From NCBI GenBank assembly GCA_045635745.1, contig JAZTWG010000001.1, positions 1 through 8,812 on the forward strand: a stretch of DNA of 8,812 nucleotides. The letters are read 5' to 3'. Numbering within the stretch: the stretch's first letter is position 1; each line of letters opens with the position of its first letter. Source of the DNA: SIG78 sp045635745 (lineage in GTDB: Bacteria > Verrucomicrobiota > Lentisphaeria > Victivallales > Victivallaceae). Below the pieces are notes generated by a model that did not search any database, was not told the origin of the DNA, and was given only the letters and a program-made list of their open reading frames with translations. Shown here one piece after another: positions 4,729-8,812 of this stretch. Made by a program: the position numbers and the translations under genes.

Positions 4729-7700
4729 TCAGCGCTCGACAGTAATGAGATTGTAAACCTTCAAAAGTGCACCGTCAAGCGTGATCTGGCTGCCGCCGTC
4801 GGGCAGCTGCTTTACCACAAGAGCTTTTTTGCCAACAAAGTCAAAGGGACTGCTGGCATAAGCTGATTTCACTTTGAACTCAGTGGTGATCACTACCGGA
4901 TTTTTGGCCGGGGCAAGATCGGCAAAGGTGGTGGTAAGCGGCTTGGTCGGTTTGCCGAACTCCACTTCGCTGCGCGGTACGCGAAGCACCTGGAAATATA
5001 CCTTGTTGGTCTTAGTATCACTGCAGCCTTCGACCAGGATATGATTTTCGGCAGTTTCCACAGAGTAGGGCGTCTTGCTGAATTCAGCACTCTTCAACAG
5101 GAACTGCATGAATTCTTCGACTTCCGGGATCGCTTTCCACTGCCACTTCTGACCGAGCTTGAAGGCTACGCAGTGGGGCATTTCTTCGTTCTTACGGGCA
5201 GCGGCGGCAGCAGAAACCACACACAGACCTTTACCGAACTTGTTCACAGTTACCGCCGGAGTGCCGTCGGGGAATGTGGCAACGACTTTGGCAGTTTTGC
5301 TGACTATTTTCATATTTTCAGTCGGGAAAGACCATTTTTTGCCGTCAGCATTGATACCTTTGCCGGGCTTGAGCTGTTTGCTCTTGTACTCTACGCCGGT
5401 AACATCGCTGAACATATTGGCGTCCTGCGAACGGTAGAGATTGTCCATTCCGGCAAAGCGGCCGGTAATCAGGAGTTTGCCGCCGTTGGCAACAAACTTT
5501 CTCAAAACTTCCAGTTCCGCTTTATCCATAACATCCACATCGCCGGCGATGATCAGATCCCACTTGGCGAGCTTTTTGATATCTTTCAGCGATTTTTCGG
5601 TGATGAATTCGTGCGGAACAAACTTCTTTGCCAAGAGCTGGCTGATACCGTTCTGTTCATAAATCGGCGCTTCGCTGAAGTTCTTCAGCTCATAGTTGTA
5701 GCGGGCGTCTTCGCGGTTGAGGATCGCCACATTGCTCAAGCCGGTTTTGTAGCGGAAATCCATGCGTTCCGGCCAATCGGGCACCATATTATCGTATTTG
5801 ATCGTCCAGCCGAATAAATCCACGCCGCTTCTTGCCAGCGACGCCATTGCCCAGGTGCTGTATCTGCGCAGCTTCGGATCGGTTATATCCTTGCGGTCGC
5901 TGTACAAAAGCCATACCGGGCGGTCATACGCTTCGCCCAGAGCCAGAATCAGCTTGCGGTGCGCCATGTAGAACCGGTAATGCAGAGAATAGACATCCGC
6001 CGCAGCAAGTTCAATACCGAATACATCCAGATAAGGCGCAATGCCGTGCAAATGCCCCAGCGCCAGACGGAAGTCCACACCGTAGTTGGTGAATTTGATC
6101 GACGGCTTGACCTTTACAGCCGCTGCACGCAGTTCGTTGAGGTATTTACCTTCCTGATACTGCTGCCAGTGCTGCCAGCGGGCGCGCAGCGGACTTTCGG
6201 TGGTGAAAAATTCTTTCATCTGGTCAGGCATGGGCAGAATACAGCCGGTATCGCGGGTGAACGCTTCGCGGCAGTAGGCGCAAAAACAACGGTAGGCGTT
6301 GAAGGTACCGTGCTGGTCATCGACCATCATTATATCGCAATCGGTCATCTTGATATAGCGGACCAGATTTTCAATACTGTCTTTGCGGAACTTGGGGTTG
6401 TTTAAACAGTACAGCGCACGAACTACACGCAGCGAGCTGCAATCGCTCATAAAGGCGCCGGGATATTTGCCCATATTGCCCACCGAATTCAACAGCGTAT
6501 ACACCGGGTTGTCGGCGTGGCGGACGATATCTATACCGTATTTGTGAGCAATATCGTTGATATGGCGCTGACGCTTGCCGTGCTCGATCTTGGTTTCGTC
6601 ATCGTAGACATTGTACCAGAAAAGACCTTCTTCGGTAACACCGTTGATACCGAGTTTTTTGAGTTCGGCAAAGTGTTTTTCGTAATATTCATCGGGTACT
6701 TCGTTTAAGCCGCTGTCGCGGTTGCCGCTGAAAAAGTTCAGATCGACCCAGGCGGCGTTCCAGAGTTTATAATTTTTATCCGGATCAGGAGCCTTTGAGG
6801 GTTCGGGCAGCTTGACGGGCTGGTCAGAAAGTTTCATTGCCACCGCCGCAACTTCGGGCAGCACATCGGCACCCATTACGGTTGAAAGAGTATCTTTCTT
6901 GCGCGGCACAACCGTTGCCGAGTCGATCCGCAAACCGAATTCCGGCAGGCCTTCGGTCTTCCAGTAGCCGCGGGTAAGCACATAGTCCTGATTCTGACTC
7001 ATATCGGGACGGACAATCAGCTGGTTGAGCGAAACATTTTTGCCTTCAAAGCTGATACGCATTTCTTTTTCGGGAGCGCGCAGGAAAACATACGCCACCA
7101 GCTGGCGGTAATGACCGGCTTTGATCTTGACATCTTTGAACGCCGCTTCACCATTGAATTTGACCGTAAAAGGCCCGACATCGCGCCGGTAATCCCCGGC
7201 AATCAGACCCACCAGATAGAATCCGGACGGCAGCGGCAGAGCATATACAGCAGTTTTGCCGTCCGGCAAAGCCATACCCGCCGCCACCGGGAAGAACGGC
7301 CCTTTGCTGAAATGTGTATATCCAGCCGGGAGCGTACGCCAGCCGGCAACCACGCCGGGGATCTCTTTATTGACCGTAGAACTCTGGAACGGCATCATGT
7401 GGTCGCGCTGCCAGCCGGGCATTTCAATAAGCTGGGAGTTGCGGCGGAGCGTTTCGGGAGTATCGGCAAAACTTACGGCATGGCCGAGGTTGTTGCAATG
7501 CGGACCGCTTGACCAGCGGGTCGCTGCCGCCAGGCCGTTGCGGTGGTGGAAATCGTTTTCGCCGCAGAAAATACGCACAATATTGGTCATGCGGTCGGGA
7601 TTGTAATGTTTCGGAAACAGGAAAACAACATTTTTGCCGGAGCGGATGATCCCGCGGGGTGCCTGGGTCGGAGCGTTGCAGTAGGGCGAACCGCCGCTGC

Positions 7701-8724
7701 CGCAGGCAGGAACAAAGTCAAAGTTGAGCGTTAGATCGCCTTTTTTGAACTGCACATATTTGATATTGTAAAAATTGGTGCCGTCTTTGGGATCGGGAAA
7801 TATTGATCTGCCGCTTTTGACATTTTTGAGATCCAATTTGCCGGTAACACATTTGAGGACGCTCACCCAGACTTTGTATTCGGCGCCGTCGAGCAACTCC
7901 ATCGGAACCCGGAAACCGTAGCTGTCTTTGCCTTTGGAATACTTTTTTTCCGAACCGCGGAAAGTCAGTTCAAGTTCGCCGTTCTCATACAAAGCTGCTT
8001 CGCGGCGGAAGTCGAACACCGGGTCTTTCAAACGGTACATATTGTGGGCAGTGATTTCGCCGGCAGCATTTTTGACTTCGTGGCAGGTGGTCTTGAGCTT
8101 ATCCAATGCAATGGATTTTTCAAATGATTCGCCGAAGATGAAATCTTTGCCGTTGAGCGTGATCTTGAGCGGATTGCCCCGCACGATCTTGAACGCATTT
8201 TTCACTTTGGCAGGAGCGTCGGGCAATACGCTGCGGCTGTCGGGTTTCAGAAAGACCCGGACATTGGAGATGGTGCAGCTTGCTTTGCTGTCGTTGAGCT
8301 TGATAATAAAGCGGTTGTATTTGCCCGCACGCAGCAGACCCGATACATTGTAGATATACAAGCCATTACCGCCATCTTTGCCGTTTTTGCGGTTCATAAG
8401 CCGGGGAGCGTCCCATTTGTCAAATTCGGTGTAGGGGCGGTTGTTCACCTGCAATATGGGCATAATGTCTTTATTGTCTTTGCCGTTGATTTTAAGCTCA
8501 AAACTGAATACCGGCACATAGGCGTAAATTTCCGGGATCGCCGGAGTTTTGAAATTCACTTCTTTACCGGCGGCAAGTTTTTTGCCGTTGATCTTGATAT
8601 TCCAGTCCGGATTGAGTTCCGGTTTTACCGCAGCTTGGACTTCCGCAGCTTTTTTTTCCGCTGCCGGAAGCGCTGCGAAACCAAAGCCTAGCAGCATAAT
8701 TATAAATAAATTTTTTATTGACAT
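4729..8724 (-). CDS. Very large exported glycoside-hydrolase-like protein
   Basis: This 1331-residue protein opens with a signal peptide: MSIKNLF, a hydrophobic core to about residue 18, then LPAAEK, a likely signal peptidase I site near 21-22. It should work in the periplasm or outside the cell. Residues 25-150 and 150-350 look like beta-sandwich modules, and 500-620 like a carbohydrate-binding jelly roll. From about 650 to 1000 the pattern fits a TIM barrel: WNAAWVDLNFF, ELKKLGINGVTEEG, IMMVDDQHG (D802, D803), GIELAAAD (E905), LALGEAYDRPVW (E931). A C813-x-C815-x-x-C818 motif recalls the cysteines of some GH42-type barrels. About 1040-1170 resembles the GATase-like beta-galactosidase trimerisation domain (ANGGKLLITGRFAG), followed by a C-terminal beta domain. 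I infer a GH42/clan-A-like hydrolase but cannot name its family, substrate or catalytic pair. GAAGGAG at 8733-8739 fixes the start. Base composition is clearly more GC-rich than 1-2012. The nearest known relatives are probably uncharacterised. Confidence 0.75.
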   Translation of the reverse strand: MSIKNLFIIMLLGFGFAALPAAEKKAAEVQAAVKPELNPDWNIKINGKKLAAGKEVNFKTPAIPEIYAYVPVFSFELKINGKDNKDIMPILQVNNRPYTEFDKWDAPRLMNRKNGKDGGNGLYIYNVSGLLRAGKYNRFIIKLNDSKASCTISNVRVFLKPDSRSVLPDAPAKVKNAFKIVRGNPLKITLNGKDFIFGESFEKSIALDKLKTTCHEVKNAAGEITAHNMYRLKDPVFDFRREAALYENGELELTFRGSEKKYSKGKDSYGFRVPMELLDGAEYKVWVSVLKCVTGKLDLKNVKSGRSIFPDPKDGTNFYNIKYVQFKKGDLTLNFDFVPACGSGGSPYCNAPTQAPRGIIRSGKNVVFLFPKHYNPDRMTNIVRIFCGENDFHHRNGLAAATRWSSGPHCNNLGHAVSFADTPETLRRNSQLIEMPGWQRDHMMPFQSSTVNKEIPGVVAGWRTLPAGYTHFSKGPFFPVAAGMALPDGKTAVYALPLPSGFYLVGLIAGDYRRDVGPFTVKFNGEAAFKDVKIKAGHYRQLVAYVFLRAPEKEMRISFEGKNVSLNQLIVRPDMSQNQDYVLTRGYWKTEGLPEFGLRIDSATVVPRKKDTLSTVMGADVLPEVAAVAMKLSDQPVKLPEPSKAPDPDKNYKLWNAAWVDLNFFSGNRDSGLNEVPDEYYEKHFAELKKLGINGVTEEGLFWYNVYDDETKIEHGKRQRHINDIAHKYGIDIVRHADNPVYTLLNSVGNMGKYPGAFMSDCSSLRVVRALYCLNNPKFRKDSIENLVRYIKMTDCDIMMVDDQHGTFNAYRCFCAYCREAFTRDTGCILPMPDQMKEFFTTESPLRARWQHWQQYQEGKYLNELRAAAVKVKPSIKFTNYGVDFRLALGHLHGIAPYLDVFGIELAAADVYSLHYRFYMAHRKLILALGEAYDRPVWLLYSDRKDITDPKLRRYSTWAMASLARSGVDLFGWTIKYDNMVPDWPERMDFRYKTGLSNVAILNREDARYNYELKNFSEAPIYEQNGISQLLAKKFVPHEFITEKSLKDIKKLAKWDLIIAGDVDVMDKAELEVLRKFVANGGKLLITGRFAGMDNLYRSQDANMFSDVTGVEYKSKQLKPGKGINADGKKWSFPTENMKIVSKTAKVVATFPDGTPAVTVNKFGKGLCVVSAAAAARKNEEMPHCVAFKLGQKWQWKAIPEVEEFMQFLLKSAEFSKTPYSVETAENHILVEGCSDTKTNKVYFQVLRVPRSEVEFGKPTKPLTTTFADLAPAKNPVVITTEFKVKSAYASSPFDFVGKKALVVKQLPDGGSQITLDGALLKVYNLITVER

Positions 8725-8732
8725 ATTTTTAT

Positions 8733-8739
8733 CTCCTTC
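8733..8739 (-). promoter_or_regulatory. Strong ribosome binding site of the 1331-residue gene
   Basis: On the minus strand GAAGGAG lies 8 nt before ATG 8722-8724. It is the best Shine-Dalgarno match seen in the window and settles the start codon, which also gives a well-formed signal peptide. Confidence 0.85.
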
Positions 8740-8745
8740 AGAGTT

Positions 8746-8812
8746 TTATTTTTTATTATCGACCAGTGTACCATCAATAGAATAGCTGAACAATATTCCG
8801 TATTTGCTGTAC
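8746..8812 (-). CDS. Probable 3' end of an upstream gene, cut by the window edge
   Basis: Read on the minus strand from the edge, one frame gives YSKYGILFSYSIDGTLVDNK, one further K, and then TAA at 8746-8748. The other two frames look less protein-like; one stops after 12 codons. The stop lies 21 bp before the start of the 1331-residue gene, so the two would form a tight operon with the ribosome binding site in the gap. Only 21 residues are visible, with no recognisable domain, so no function is assigned. It could be chance open sequence. Confidence 0.45.
   Translation of the reverse strand, partial: YSKYGILFSYSIDGTLVDNKK

Noticed and set aside
5041..5817. 258-codon plus-strand open frame
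   Set aside because: It is antisense to the large exported hydrolase, and its translation resembles no protein family; the minus-strand frame has signal peptide, ribosome binding site and domains.

Overview
The window looks like accessory or carbohydrate-foraging chromosome from a Gram-negative gut-type bacterium. I lean to the Lentisphaerae/Verrucomicrobia (PVC) side. The reasons are a very large exported multidomain glycoside-hydrolase-like protein, a cytoplasmic alpha-galactosidase-like enzyme, a mixed base composition and many decayed genes between intact ones. No rRNA, tRNA or marker gene is present, so the taxonomy is inference.

Left part (1-835): an AT-rich stretch with no convincing gene. 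It holds several clear DNA structures: a hairpin at 42-75, an 11-bp tandem repeat at 190-211, a minus-strand rho-independent terminator at 339-363, a perfect 14-bp inverted repeat at 558-594, and a 9-bp inverted pair at 383-391/690-698 that brackets about 315 bp. It resembles the remains of a mobile or integrated segment, but no recombinase is visible. Next come an intact HipB-type antitoxin/repressor (863-1171) and, overlapping it by ATGA, a broken hipA (1168-1583). The hipA remnant keeps only the N-terminal part, lacks the kinase core, and needs a -1 shift in a T6 run directly after its start.

Middle (1584-4715): a 430-bp intergenic region with hairpins and a palindrome precedes an intact 671-residue alpha-galactosidase-like (clan GH-D, GH36-like) gene. 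Downstream on the same strand is the corpse of a short-chain dehydrogenase/reductase (SDR). It has lost its N-terminus and NNAG region, carries two in-frame stops and one frame change, and has Cys where the catalytic Tyr belongs. The two probably once formed a sugar-utilisation unit. A strong bidirectional terminator at 4679-4715 closes this strand.

Right part (4729-8812): the minus strand carries a 1331-residue exported protein. It has N-terminal beta-rich modules, a TIM-barrel-like region containing a Cys-x-Cys-x-x-Cys motif, a beta-galactosidase-trimerisation/GATase-like domain and a C-terminal beta domain. It has a strong ribosome binding site, and just upstream is what looks like the 3' end of another minus-strand gene cut by the window edge. 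The exported enzyme could attack glycans outside the cytoplasm and the alpha-galactosidase could finish the products inside, but that link rests only on proximity. The two units converge and are not one operon.

I see no CRISPR array and no clear new defence system. The most unusual items are the orphaned HipB with its HipS-sized hipA stub and T6 frame break, and the very large exported hydrolase whose family I cannot name.
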